Of a stretch of 64,000 nt of DNA, positions 42,470 through 54,699 are shown piece after piece. Where the stretch lies: contig NW_023604295.1 in the NCBI RefSeq assembly GCF_014898055.3, forward strand, positions 137,112,676 through 137,176,675, given 5' to 3'. The translations under genes and the position numbers were made by a program. This DNA comes from Talpa occidentalis. Taxonomy: Eukaryota > Chordata > Mammalia > Eulipotyphla > Talpidae. The notes beneath the pieces are model-generated. The model made no database searches. It was not told the origin of the DNA and saw only the letters and a program-made list of their open reading frames with translations. Position 1 is the first letter of the stretch. Each line of letters begins with the position of its first letter.

Positions 42470-43425
42470 CTCCATGGTGGCATTGCACATTACTAAATGT
42501 CTTCCTTGCTGGAAATTATCTTGTGGTTCAGAGTCTGGCTTTTTGTGCATGAGTGATATTACCAGATTAGGTCAGTAACAGTTTTTCCACAAATTCTCTC
42601 CAGAAACATAGAAATGTCTTTTTGCAGACCCATTTCGCCAGTCTGTAATAAATATTTCCAAGCAGTATACCAAATAATTATTAGAAAATGCCTAAAGGGG
42701 ACATTTTTTTTAATCTTAAAAATAGCTTAAAGTGTTTTGCTGTTACTTCTAGTTTAAGAATTTATATTTACTCTTATTGTAGGAAATTCCTATTTGCAAG
42801 AAATAGGATGAAATACTATTTAGAGTTTGGTGGGTGCAATTCTAATTAAGATAAACTATCAATTATAGACTATGTGTAAAGTACACGATGATCTGACTTA
42901 AAATGCAAACTCAGGTGTGGACTAGTTTGAAAGGAAGGAACAGCTGTCATTATTCAACGTGTGCTGCACTGACCTTCACCTGTCTTTTGGGAAGGGAGGT
43001 GGGAAGGAGAAAGATAGAAATATCTTCTCCATCAAGCTTTGGTACATGCAAGCATGACTACATATGTCTTGTTGCGGGGCAAAGGCAACCTTCCTTTACC
43101 TCTCTGGATTCTTCTGGACTGGCAAATGATCAAACAAGCATGAGAAAGATTAATAAAGGAAAAGGCCAATATTACTGTTTAATAATTGCATGTATATCTC
43201 CTGTATACATGGGAGAGACCCAGCATAACCAAGCATGATGTGGTTCTAGAAGCTCTTGAGTAGCTTATCTAAGACCAGGAGTTTCAGGTGGGGAGAAAGA
43301 GAAAATTCAGTTAGGGCATTTATTGGGGGCAGGTAGAGCAAGCAAAAAGCATGCAGATTTAAGTTTTGCCTTCTCCATTGAAAGAAATAAAGTTATTAGG
43401 TCTTCCAGGGAGAGGCCTTTACAAG
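42470..43425. other. unique DNA
   Basis: No gene recognised. The passage 43120-43300 (ATTAATAAAGGAAAAGGCC, CATGGGAGAGACCCAGC) has an LTR-like flavour but I cannot place it. Confidence 0.4.
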
Positions 43426-43427
43426 AG

Positions 43428-43464
<37 letters not shown>
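43428..43464 (+). repeat. (TG)n microsatellite
   Basis: About 17 uninterrupted GT units. Confidence 0.95.
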
Positions 43465-43465
<1 letters not shown>

Positions 43466-44870
43466 CCACTTCTACCCAGTCATCAGAACCCCTCCTATGA
43501 AATAAATGTCTTGCCCAAAAGACATATTTTGGGGTGGCAGATTTTTGCTACTCTACAGTGCACATAGAGGGGTCATTTGGGGTTGACCCTATAAAATTTT
43601 ACAAGGACCTGCTGAACATTTGAGCAACCACCTATACCTTAGTTTTGACAAAGTGGAAGCTAAGGACCCCAGCTTCTTGGACACACTTTCCTGCTGACTA
43701 TGTGGCCATTTCCACACACTGAATTTTCATTTCCTTCTTGGTAAAATAAAAGCATGATGGTGCCTATACTCCCCCGCCCCCCCAACTAGATGGTCCACTA
43801 GATGGTCTGTAGAGGAAGGAGAGAAAGGATCATGTTGTTTTGGTGAGTTTGAGGTAGAATCTGTGTAGACTCTATGGTTTGGCATCCTGAGGAGCTTAAG
43901 AGAAATCTAGAGTAGAGATATGTGGACAGATGATTGAGGGACACCCGTGGGTAAGTTGTGGTCAACTTGTTAACAGGAATAGTCAGAGGCAGTAGATTGG
44001 AGAAGAAGGTAAAGAGCAGAACTCTAGGGGATTATAAACTTCAATATTCAGCTCGTGTTTCCAATAGGCTGAATGCCAAGTAGTTTTGTGCTCTGTTGCT
44101 GAATTATTCTGATCAAGTAAGTCAACCTGCCCTCTTGGAGAAGAGGTATTTTAAGAGTTCAGTTAAATTAGAGATAGACAGTGAAGAGTTGAGGAGGAAC
44201 CGTGTTATTTTCTGAGGCCCAGCCCCAAGAGAATCATCACACACCATTTCAGCTGGACTACAAATGGATCCTGAGATTAGAGAAATTTCTAAAGTTCCAG
44301 AGTAGGGAAATGCATCAGTGTTCCCTATGTGGGTTACTCACGGGAGAGGCCGGTGGCTGGGGTAAGGGGCATTAAATGTGATTTCAATTCCTACAGGCTT
44401 GGTCGTCAACAAAGAAATGATTCTAGTTATGCAGGTTTAGTATTTATTTCCAGTGCTTCTCCCTTTAAAACTGAACAAGAAGGAACTTAATCCATCTATC
44501 AGAGCTATTCCTGCCTGCCTGCAAACACACTCAGAGTCTACAATTAAAATAAACTTCTGGGCTCTGGCTGAGCCTTCTAAACAACAGGCCTCTTCTTGGT
44601 CCTGGCCATTTGTACTGGATTCTGACTCCTCAACAGATTTGAGTCCTCTCAAGACTCCTCTGAGTAACCTCTGATGTGCTCTGTGGGGAGACCTGCTCAC
44701 CTTTGTCCCTCCCTTTCTTCACTGACTTCTTCATTAAAGGGCTTTGGGTTCTTTAATCGTTTTGTTCCTTCACCTACACTTTGGATTCTAAGGCATTTGC
44801 TTGACTGACTTCAAGCTCTGGTTCTGGTCAATAATGGGTTTGGTATCACTGCCAGAGGGCTAGGCATGAG
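43465..44870. other. unique DNA
   Basis: No gene recognised. Around 43690-43770 a weak MIR-like phrase occurs (TTTTCATTTCCTTCTTGG), too short to call. Confidence 0.4.
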
Positions 44871-44872
44871 GT

Positions 44873-44975
44873 GGATGACAACTGTCCTGGTTTTCCCAGC
44901 ACTGAGTGGCTCTTAGGATTTTCAGTTTTAAAACCAGGAATGTCGCAAGCAAACTGGGACCAGTTGGTAACCTAT
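44873..44975. mobile_element. MER53-like palindromic DNA transposon fossil
   Basis: The ends are inverted repeats: GACAACTGTCCTGGTTTTCC at left and AAACTGGGACCAGTTGGTAA at right. The middle holds GGATTTTCAGTTTTAAAACC. This matches the ancient element with ends like CAACNGTCCCGGTTTGCCC and a core CTTTCAGTGCTAAAACCGGG. The name is from memory; the inverted structure is direct. Confidence 0.6.
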
Positions 44976-44979
44976 GGAG

Positions 44980-45955
44980 GGGGAGCAAGAGGAAATGCAG
45001 TATTCCAAACTCTGAGTGGAATATTTACACAAAACCCAACCCTTTTACACTAAAAAGATTAACCTTCTCTTAGTATATTTCCTATGACCTTAAAAGAAAC
45101 TCTGGTCTCTTTGTTTGCCTTGAGAAATATGTGTGTCTTAAAACCCTGTAATAAATCCTTTTCAGCTTAAATTAGCTGGAGCTGATTTTATTTTCTGCAA
45201 CTGCATCCTACTGACTCCGTGTCACATGTTACAGCTACACTGACGAGATAACACTAATGAAGCTAAAAATCATTTTTAGAAAACTTGAGTCTGGGAGCTT
45301 TTGTGGATTTTTTCCTGCCAACAAACCTCCCCTCTCAGACTCCCCCACCTCCCACAGCCCCCTTTGGTATCAATATCCAAATTTTCCTGTGTGGAATCAA
45401 CCCTTCTCCATTCTTAGTCTGGGTAGGGCTGAGGATACAGCTATGCACTCAGCCTGGATGGCAAAGAACTTTGTTTTTTGAACCATAGTGATGGTTCGGG
45501 CATTGGAACATGACACAGCTGGGCTGTGAGAGAATTATCTCTTGGGAATTTTGCTTGAGCTACTGAGAAGAAGTTTGTTTTTGTTATGCATCAGGCTTGT
45601 AGAGGCGCAAAACTTGCCCATGGACACAGAGCTTGCTTGGGGTGAAGTCAGCAAAGAGGGCAGAGCTGTGAGGAGAGACAGGACTGCAGGTTTATCACCT
45701 TGGAAATTTTGGAACTGGTTATCTGAAGTGAATTTGTAGTTCCAGGGATCAACAATACTCTTTATTTTGCTTCAGAGTGTTTGAGTTGTGTTTCTGTCAC
45801 TAGACACTTTAAGGGTACTAAACAATAATCCAGCATGATATGGTGAAGTTTAAATTTATAGATAGATACATTTGGGATTTTGCCATAAAATGATTCACTT
45901 GATTAAATATTTAGTTTGATTGCATTTAAAGTAGAATTCAATTTAAAAAGTGGAA
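44980..45955. other. unique DNA
   Basis: No repeat or gene recognised; the short overlapping frames at 45257-45488 have no domain. Confidence 0.4.
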
Positions 45956-45959
45956 GGTA

Positions 45960-46110
45960 GCCCCATGGTTTAGGGTGAAGGGTTATGGGTACTTTGGTGG
46001 TGTGTGGGGTGACACAGATCTGAGCAGGTGTGAACCTGTTCCCCTAAATCATATACAGTGTTTAAACCAATGCTACCTCAATAAAAACAAAAACATAAAA
46101 TATTTGACTG
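45960..46110 (+). mobile_element. L1MA-like 3' terminus
   Basis: GGTACTTTGGTGGTGTGTGG then AATCATATACAGTGTTTAAA and 'CCAATGCTACCTCAATAAAA' with A-rich tail. This matches the L1MA/MB 3' end (TACACCTGAAATTACACAATG, TTATAAACCAATGTTACC, TCAATAAAA). Confidence 0.7.
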
Positions 46111-46184
46111 GCATGTTAGCCTTGAGGGTCACACATGATGCACTATATGAAGGAAATGTAGGATTCTCTCTTCTAGTCTGCCCT

Positions 46185-46350
46185 TATTGGCAGGTACCCT
46201 GAGAAAGTTACTTGACCTCCATGGGTTTCTTTTGCCTCACTTGCTAAATGTAGGTAATAATGTAACTACTTCATGTAGTAACTGTGTGTTACAGGGCAAA
46301 GCAGCTACAACAGTGATCTGGTACCTGAATGAATGCTAGCTCTTCCAGTT
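46185..46350 (+). mobile_element. MIR SINE fossil
   Basis: 'GAGAAAGTTACTTGACCTCC' then TTGCTAAATGTAGGTAATAA, GTAACTGTGTGTTACAGGGC and 'GGTACCTGAATGAATGCTAG', following the MIR order (AAGTTACTTAACCTCTC, TGTAAAATGGGGATAATAA, TGTGAGGATTAAATG). Confidence 0.7.
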
Positions 46351-46391
46351 GCGATTTCATTGTATTTTAAATCACATTTTAAATTAATTTA

Positions 46392-46664
46392 GGGCCTCCC
46401 CGGTGGCGCAGCGGTTGAGCGCTGGGTTGCGAAGCTGCCCGAAGCCTCTGCAGCATCGGTTCGATCCCCGGCTGCTCCCCGGCCACCAGAGGAGGGTCCC
46501 ACATGACGTGCAGACCTCTCCTGCCGCCCGCTGCTCCCCTCAGCAGTGTACTTCGGTCCTTCTGCTTGCTCTGCTCCCCGCTCTGGCTCTGGTGAATTCT
46601 CTCACCCTCCCGCGCTTCTGACTGTACCCAGTGCTTGTATAAATAAATAAATAAATCTTTAAAA
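46392..46664 (+). mobile_element. full-length SINE, subfamily A
   Basis: Head GGGCCTCCCCGGTGGCGCAG, B box GGTTCGATCCCC, body GTGCAGACCTCTCCTGCC, tail CTTGTATAAATAAATAAA then TCTTTAAAA. Target-site duplication AAATTAATTTA at 46381-46391 and 46665-46675, perfect over 11 bp. Confidence 0.94.
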
Positions 46665-46880
46665 AAATTAATTTAGTGCAATAGTTTTTAGGAAGTTTAG
46701 ATAAGAATATAGAATATTACAGAGACATAAAAAAGGAAAACACTTAAGTATAAAAAAGTTGGAAGCATCATATCGATAACAAGTAGACATAGGAGAAAGA
46801 TTGAGTGTTATACAAAAGGTAAAGTATTTTTAAAATCTACCCAGGTTATGGCTAAGTTTTGATCATTTAAAATTTTTGTT

Positions 46881-47138
46881 AGGGGACTCCCGGTAGTGCA
46901 AGGGGTTAAGCACAGCACTATGAAGCTATCTGCAGCCTTTGCAGCATGAGTTTGATCCCCGGCCGGCTAGGGAGCAACCCACATGGCACGGCAGACCTCT
47001 CCTGTCTTGCCCACTGCTCCCCTCAGCAGTGTATTTCAGTCAATCTGCCTGTTCTGTTCCCTGCTCTGTCTCTGGTGAGTCCTCTCACCCCTCACACCTC
47101 TGGCCTATTCTTGTATGCATAAATAAATAAATCTTAAA
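46881..47138 (+). mobile_element. SINE, subfamily B
   Basis: Head GGGGACTCCCGGTAGTGCAA, B box AGTTTGATCCCC, body GGCAGACCTCTCCTGTCTTG, tail TGCATAAATAAATAAATC. The subfamily B mark CTGGCCTATTCTTGTATG lacks the usual TACCCCAG. Flanks AAAATTTTTGTT and AAAATTTTCTTT look like a decayed target-site duplication. Confidence 0.92.
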
Positions 47139-47151
47139 AAAAATTTTCTTT

Positions 47152-48640
47152 ATGTCTATTTTCCATAAAAGGATATATGTCATATATATGCAACTATATA
47201 TGGGACGGAGGTTTGTTTCAGAGTTGAGTTTTTAATGTGTTTGTTAGAATAACTATGGCTGCTTGATAATAAGCAATCCCATAATAAAGACTCATAACCT
47301 GCAAGATACTCCACTGCCTTTGCTTTCTAAAAGGAAACAAAAGCCTAGGATTGGATCATATAGTCAATGTGAAATATAGGGCATTTCAATTAAGATTCAA
47401 GTTGACTTTTTAAAGTGTTGTTCAAGTCAAATGCTACCCTATGTCAATTGCTTCCAGCTGCTGAATGAGTGTGTAGCATTATGGGGCACTGCAACAGCAC
47501 CGTGTGCACCACTTCTTAACTTCACTTTTAGAACCTAGAAGATAAATCACGAAGGGCAAAAAAGTGTATCAAAATAATAATAAATGATAAATAAATAGAG
47601 TCACCACAATAATATATAATCTCCTTTCCCCTTGCAGAATATGCATGGAAAAATTCTAAAAGGTACGTGTGAATTTTTAAAGGCAAATTACCAGTTACTT
47701 CCAGTGTTAATCTTAGCCTACCTTTCCATTTTTTAGTAGACAATTTGCATATATTTAATACAAGTGTTGACGGCTCTTTTTTTTTTAACTGTAGGTCATT
47801 CTTTTGGAAATAGAAAGACTACATTGTTGCACTTCAAAAACAAGAATCGTGGCCTTTTAATTCATGTTATTGCCATTTTAGTGAAATCTGACTGAGTCTT
47901 ATGCATATGAGTGAGAAAAAAAAATAGTTGAACCTTTCAGTGGTCAAACATTACCCACACTGCCTCACTCTGCAAATTCTTTAGGTCAACATGAAAACTA
48001 AATGGTATTTTGGAACAAGTGTGCACATAGGAAAGTATCTTCCAGCATCCAGTGGTCTCAGATTGGATTAGAAAGAAAAAAGGTTCATTGCTGGCCAGGG
48101 CCAGGGGCTTATTCCCCATTTTTCACTTCTGTTTGTAATTCCTGTCATCTTTGTTTCTTGTGCTTTGGCTAAAAAGAGCAAGTCATATTTATTGGAACTT
48201 GGTTTCAATAAACATTATGCATTATGGTGAACCAAAGAGTGATTTATTGATAATTTGTCACTTATATTTATGAAAATGTAGACCTCAAAGCTCCAGAGCT
48301 GGTAAATCATATGCTACAGCTTGAACGTGTTGGTTCCACGCCCTCACCCCCACCCCCATAACGGGCCCCCCCCAACCTTATAAGTAGCCTGACTACCTCT
48401 TACAAGTCAGGTCCTGGTCAACATACACTCACTAATACAAAACCAGAAAAAAGAACAACTGTAGGAGATTTATTTATTTATTTTTGTTTCAATATGTTTT
48501 CAATTTAACTTTCAAGTTGTAGAAATAATAAATTGATAAAAGGTAATTAGATGCAAGATTGTCATTGAATGAGGCCAGAGAAGAGGTAAAAATGTAAATG
48601 GAACAATAGATGTTGTGGACTTTTTTTTTTAATTTTTATT
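47152..48640. other. unique AT-rich DNA
   Basis: No element or gene recognised. Confidence 0.4.
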
Positions 48641-48649
48641 TTGTTTATT

Positions 48650-49100
48650 ATGTTACAGCTGTAAAGAACTTTCACACACTTTCCAGATGCAGGCAGCTGT
48701 TAGTCCTTTGCTATGAAAGAAGCAAAGGGCCAGAGGTCACTTTGATTCACTTGTTGTGGACGAGTGATGTCTAAGATGACACTTCACTAGCCGCAGCCTC
48801 TAGTCACCCCCAAGATGGGCATCTGGGGCTCTCCAGCCTTGGGTCACTTATCACATCTGGCGGCCCCTCCCATCACAGGCTGTCCCAGTCTTCGTAATAG
48901 GTTTATCTCCGGGTGATGTCAGCAGAATCAGCAAATCTAATATTCAGCCTCACACAGACTCTTTCTTTATGAGAATAGACTGTATCACCCTCGCAGCTGC
49001 TTCCTTTCGATACGTGGCCTGCCCTTTGTGGAATAAGCTCCCTTTAGACGGAGCTTTGGGCTCTGAACAAAGCAACTACCTTCTCGGCGGCTACCTAGTT
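48650..49100. promoter_or_regulatory. candidate conserved non-coding block
   Basis: Repeat-free sequence with about ten retained CpGs (GGACGAGTG, GCCGCAGCC, TGGCGGCC, CTTCGTAAT, CTCCGGGTG, CCTCGCAGC, TCGATACGTGG, GACGGAGC, CTCGGCGGC). It includes GGTGATGTCAGCAGAATCAG with a CRE/AP-1-like TGATGTCA. The reading is based on composition only. Confidence 0.3.
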
Positions 49101-50770
49101 TTCTGGGCTTTTGTTTTGTTTTGTTTTTCTGTTTTTTGTTTTTTTGTTTTTTTTGCTTTGAATTCACAAAAATCTTTTCCGATGTGTTTGTTTTCCATGG
49201 CTTTGACTATAATTATGTCTTTTTCCATTTGGTCAAAATTTTATACATAAAATGTGCACTGTAGTCAAATAATGCATATTTTTTCTTTGTTTTAGAGCAA
49301 GAGTTGAGAGAAATAAGTAGGATTTTAAAGGACAATTTAGGCAGGGTAATTTTTTTAAAAAGGAATGCTCTGTATGTTTTAGTGAAATGATATCTCTATG
49401 TTCCACATAAAACTCTATTAAATAATGTTATAGATGCTCTTCTAGAATATCTCGAGTTTTAATTATATGGAAATCACAGTTTTTAAAGTTCAAAATGCTT
49501 TCTATGAGTTGGTAACAAATGTATAATGGAAAGGTTGGGAAAGAAACATTATTAGCTGTTACAGATTTCTTTTGCACTGTTACTAGTGCATATATATATT
49601 TCTTTTGGAAGAATGACTGAATTTAAAATCTGCAAGTGCAAGAGAATTGGTATCTTATTAAATAAAATATGTGGTGCTTATTTCATATCATGATTTTAAG
49701 GTAATTTATTCCCACACTTTCTCATTTATACAGGAATGTGTACATGTGAAAATTGTTTTTCAATGAATCTCAAATTACATTTATTTTTTAATAGGATGGT
49801 AGTGTATACCATTTGTGAAACTATCTTTGATATAGAACTAACTTCTTGCAATGACCTATGTAAAATTTTATGTGACTTTCTGATTTTGATCAGTGAAACA
49901 CCACGTATTTGTGTTATATTACAGGATTATTTGTTCTTTTTTTTTAATCTTTTGAGAAGCATAGCACTAAATATTGATATATAACAATTAAGCTGTTAAT
50001 CCTGTACCCAAGGCACAATCTCTTTTTTTTAAAATTCATCATCAACTTTGGTTCTTTTGTAGATTTGTAAGGTTCTTAATTGTCTTGTCATTTTTAAGGT
50101 TATTTAACAATAAGATGCTTTTAGCTGAATTAAGGCCTAGTTAAACAGATGATACCAGCATTTGTTTTATCATAATTTGAGTTAGCTCTTCATTGTACAC
50201 TGACCTTATATGGAAAGGCCTCAAGATGTAAGCTCTCATATCATTTGACACTGGTCCTATAAAATTTTTAGTGTCCTCATTTTATAAAATTATAAATTGA
50301 TATTTGGAGTTTAATACAAACTGGTTGAGGTCACGTTGCCTCTAGAAAAAGAAGTAGTTTTATGTCAACTATTTTTAAAATATAAATAAAAAAGTTAAAA
50401 TTTTAGACTGCACTTTTAAAAAATTACCTTATATAAGGAAATAATAACTGAAAGTATCTTTTATATCTTCTGGTTTTATATTCAGTGTGATTAGAATTTA
50501 TAAAAATGGTTTTGAAAAATGATACTTCAAATAAATATCTTTGGTTGCTTCTAACTTTGTATTTTATTAGTTTTCTTTTCAAATGTCTTCATTGTCAAAA
50601 GAACTTGACATTGTAGTTACTCTGAATTAAGAAAGAAAGCTCTGTTCCATTATTTACAGACAATGCCTAATTTTGTGTTTATTTTTCCCTTAAGAATATC
50701 AGAGTAAAATACATTGTTTTGCTTTGCATTTAATATTTTCACTATTTTGTGTTCATGTATTTTTAAGAGT
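49101..50770. other. unique AT-rich DNA
   Basis: No element or gene recognised; poly(T)/TTTTG runs near 49110-49160 are low-complexity. Confidence 0.4.
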
Positions 50771-50775
50771 TTTTT

Positions 50776-51010
50776 TTTTAAAGATTTCTTTATGCATACA
50801 AGAACTGGGGTACAGGCCAGAGGTGCAAGGTTGGGGGTGTGAGAAGATTCACCAGAGACAGAGTGGGGAGCAGAACAGGCAGACTGACTGAAATACACTG
50901 CTGAGGGGAGCAGCGGGTGAGTCAGGAGAGGTCTGCTGTGCCATGTGGGTTGCTTCCTGGCTGGCCAGGGATCGAATTCTTGCTGTAGTGGCTGTCGATA
51001 GCCTTGTAGA
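50776..51010 (-). mobile_element. SINE, subfamily B, lacking its 5' head
   Basis: Reverse copy: TTTAAAGATTTCTTTATGC tail, AGAACTGGGGTACAGGCC, body GTCAGGAGAGGTCTGCTGTG, B box side GGGATCGAATTC. The sequence breaks off after GGCTGTCGATAGCCTTGTAG, so about 40 bases carrying the A box are missing. No target-site duplication was found, so truncation by later deletion is as likely as 5'-truncated insertion. Confidence 0.9.
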
Positions 51011-51011
51011 A

Positions 51012-51745
51012 ATACAAACTAGGATTTATGCCTTTCTTTCTTTCCAAGTACTAAGGCTGGATATGGGTGTGTATGGATTTATTCATCCTGTATTTGTACT
51101 TTTCCTGAGGCTTGTGAGGGGGTTATAATCATAACCGCTGTCTCTGCCCAGGTCTCTCAGAAGGGTACATGGATATCCTTGCACTATGCAATTAATTCTC
51201 CGATGCCAGCTTTCCTCATTGCTTGTGAGTCCAAACAGATCCTGTCCAGATGTCTACCTAACTGTGTTTTTTTTTCAGTACACCTTGCAAACTGCTTCCT
51301 GCATCATGTTCTTCTGAAGTTGCAGAACATTTTGGGAGCATATCTTGACAGAGAGGGAATTACGGTAATTAAACCCAGTGTTTATGAAGTTCAAGAATCA
51401 TGGTGGAGGTAGTCCCTCAGAAAGGACTCTCCAAACCTTTACGGTTATTCTTCAAATGGAAAGTGGTATAAGATTAAGCGTAGAGTCCAGGATCTCAGCT
51501 TCTAATAGCACTGGCACTGCTGTCGTGGCTAGAAGAGATCGTCAAACTTACCTGTGTTCCACCTCTGCTCTCGGGGAAATCATGAAAACACTGGAATTGT
51601 TTTTATTTTGTCCATGTCATCATTCACAGCCCATCACTGGGGCCCTTTAGCATCGGTGCTATAAGATACTATTATTTTCCTTTGCAGGTTAACTTTTACT
51701 GTAAATTGACAACAACAAATATTCATGAAGCTAATTAGATCCAAA
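51012..51745. other. unique DNA
   Basis: No element or gene recognised. Confidence 0.4.
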
Positions 51746-51749
51746 CTCA

Positions 51750-51885
51750 TAGAACAGGACAATATACACTGAATACTTCTATTAATCTTCTGATGTGGAT
51801 GTCATTATCGTCCCCATGTTATAGATGAGGAAACAAGCAGAGAGGTAAAATTCTTGTCCAAGATCAGTTATTGTGATAAACAGAT
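51750..51885 (-). mobile_element. MIR SINE fossil
   Basis: 'TATTAATCTTCTGATGTGGA', CATTATCGTCCCCATGTTATA, 'GATGAGGAAACAAGCAGAGA' and TTCTTGTCCAAGATCAG follow the reverse MIR order. Confidence 0.8.
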
Positions 51886-52139
51886 TCTTTTTGTTAATTC
51901 AGCATATTCCACCCCCATTTATTGTCTTTCACAAATTGAGTTTTTCTATTTAGAAGACTTGATCATCTTTTATTAGATTGATTCCTGGGCCTTGATGCTT
52001 TTTAGTGACTGTAAAGATCAATAAAAGAGGGAAACTGCCTCAGGTCTCACAATCATTAAAAGTGTAACAAAACTATATTATGAATAACTTTAGGTACATG
52101 AATTTGAGATCTTAGAGAAAATGAACCACTTCCTCAAAA

Positions 52140-52690
52140 AGTGATAGGGCAGGTTCTGAGATGGCTCCCAAGAGTCCATTTTCCTGCATCATGCCTCCCC
52201 CTTCATGTGACCTGGACTTGTGACGATGATGAGCTTTCATGCCCACAGTTAGGGAAAGTTCCATGGCAGCAGGAAATGTGCAGATACAGTAAGGTCCCTA
52301 GTCAGCTGACTTCAAGTAAGTCAGATCAGAGGTTCTTTTGTGTGGGACTAACCTTGTCAGATGAGCCCTTGAAAGGGGTGGTGTCCTTCCAGAAGGTGGG
52401 GGATAGAACTGTGGGACGGTTTATAGAGGAGGCCACCACAGGAGGCCTGAAAATGCCCTCCAGAAACTGAGTCTTCCTAGCAACAACCAGCAAGAAAAGG
52501 GGGGACTCCATTCGAAAAGTCACAGGGACAGAATCTGGCCAACAACTGCATGAGCCCAGATGAGGATGCTGAGCTTCTGGTGAAAACCCAGCAACCACCA
52601 GCTCAGTTGTGAGGCCCTGGCAGAGGGTCTAGTCAGTCCTTCCATGCTTCAGCTTCAGACAACCAAAGCTGTAAGATAGGAAGTGACTCT
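52140..52690 (+). mobile_element. MaLR-type LTR remnant (MLT1/MST-like)
   Basis: Landmarks: TTAGGGAAAGTTCCATGGCA, AAGGTCCCTAGTCAGCTGAC with TTCAAGTAAGTCAGATCAGA, GATGAGCCCTTGAAAGGGG, and a final CAAAGCTGTAAGATAGG. This is the MLT1/MST order (CAGATGTAATTAAGG, AATCAGTTGACTTTGAG, GTGAGCCCTTAAAAG, CAGAACTGTAAGATAATAAA). Diverged, ends uncertain, no viral gene present. Confidence 0.55.
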
Positions 52691-52694
52691 TCGA

Positions 52695-54690
52695 GAGACT
52701 GCTACATTTGCATGCTTTGTTCTGCAGGAGATACCACTCAAAGCTCATCTGTTAGGCTTTGAGGGCCTAGTAGCAATGTAAGGAAATAAGAGCAGAAACC
52801 AGGACTTACCTGGTTCAGGCTGATGTAATGAAGAGCAGGATGGGAGAGCTCATGGTGTCAAATCTATGATGCTAGGCTAGTATCAGTGTTAACAGGCTAA
52901 AATCACTGTGCTTGTAACAGACTAAAATCACTGTTTGCAAATCATAGCTGACAAAAGTATCGGTTTCGGTTTGTCATCAAACAACATATTCAGTTTTGTT
53001 ACCCTATGTTTTTCCATAAGATATGTGATTAGTCAGGTCTATTTTTATCCCTCTCAACCAAATAAAAATTCCTCTGGAGAGAGAGAATTGGAATGTAAGC
53101 AAAAAAGCCGAGGTTCTGAACTGCTCCAGCAAGACTCCGCCATTTTATCCTATGGTTCCCTTACGGGCTTCAAGATGGTGAGAGCAGAGGGCAGGGATCT
53201 GCACTCTGCCTGGCCAGTAAGAAAAGCTTTCAGGGTAATATGGCAGAGGGGCTGGAGTGCCTCAGGGCTTCGGACAGAAGAGTCTTTCTGCAATGAAGAG
53301 AGCCTGTGTTTCTAACATACCAAGAGGAGAACAGACATCCCTGGGGTGGGGCAGATCCTGGGTGACATTTGGAGAGTGACCTGCCCTGTGTTAATCAGGT
53401 ACTGGGCATCAGATAAAAGCGAGGTGTTCCTGTAAGCAGGCACAAGCCCCAGACCCTCTGAACCCTTCACCCACATCTCTGGCACTCTGGAGGCCTCTGG
53501 AGCTTAGACACAATTCTAGGAATGGCATGACAGGGAGGGGTCCTAAAATCATACAAATAGTTACAAGTAGATGACCAATATACGTTATAGCTTTATATTA
53601 CAGTGTTATGTAACTGTTTTCCTCATTGGGGCAGGAGCTCAAAATAGAAATGCTATGGTTTGTGGGATAACCATAAAGAAAATTATACTCCCTGAAAACC
53701 TAGACTTGGACCTATGTATGTGTCACGACAATGCATTGGTATTGGCATTGTATGAATCACTGTCAACACCATGCATGTTGGGAATGAACCCACACGAGCT
53801 GTGATTTGTCCAAGGTCATATAATAAATTAGTGGCTAATGCTGCATTAGACTCAACTTTTAACTAGTCTTTGTAGCAGCTTGTACTGGGATAATATTTAC
53901 CTCGAATATCCAGACAACTAAAGGCTCAGCTTCATTTTTACTCAGTTTTGCAGGATGCTATATACTTAATATTAACCACTTAAACCTAGGAAAACCTGTA
54001 GCCAAAGAGTAATGGATGAATAATTGGAATTTCAAAGTCTTGAGTGATGGTACTCTGAAAAAAATGCCAAGGTTTGGTGAACCATAAGCAGCATCCAGAA
54101 GATTCTTGAAGATGGATGGCTGAAATATGTTTCCCTTTAGTAGAACGCTAATCTATAAAAATCGACTAGTTCCTGAAGTCTTAAGTATTTCGTGACTGAC
54201 CAGAACAGACGTTTCAGCATCCCTCTCCCAGACCCTGGGATATTAAAATACCATTTCGACCCTTGAAGTAAGCTGATATTTTCACCTCATAAAAATACCT
54301 CTGCATGTTCACCTGAGAAAAAAAAAAAGTGACATTTTCTGGTGACTTTCATGAAGAATCCCAGCACTCTTTTTCAAAAGGAAGAAATGGAAGTCTTCAT
54401 TGCCAGATGCTTCGAGATAGCAGGGAGGTGGAAAATCAGTATCTGTAATTCTTACACAGTCTATCGTTTTTAGAAAAGTGTAAAATACTGTGTGTGCATA
54501 TAGACCTATGAAAAGACTTGTCAAGAATTTTTAGCAAAAACTCTGAAGCCTTCCCTCTCCTTCCATTGCTGTTCTGCCTGCAGGGTATCCAAATGCGAAG
54601 ATTCCAGTAGAAGTTGTCATTCTTGGCTATTCCTGGACAACCTGTCCTACACTTATGTCAGTTCTCTGACTTAAATCCAATGAAAGAGAT
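52695..54690. other. unique DNA
   Basis: No gene recognised. Near 53770-53860 a MIR-like tail (TTTGTCCAAGGTCATATAATA) is visible but short. The 126-codon frame 52935-53315 has no recognisable domain. Confidence 0.4.
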
Positions 54691-54699
54691 CAGCTTTGA

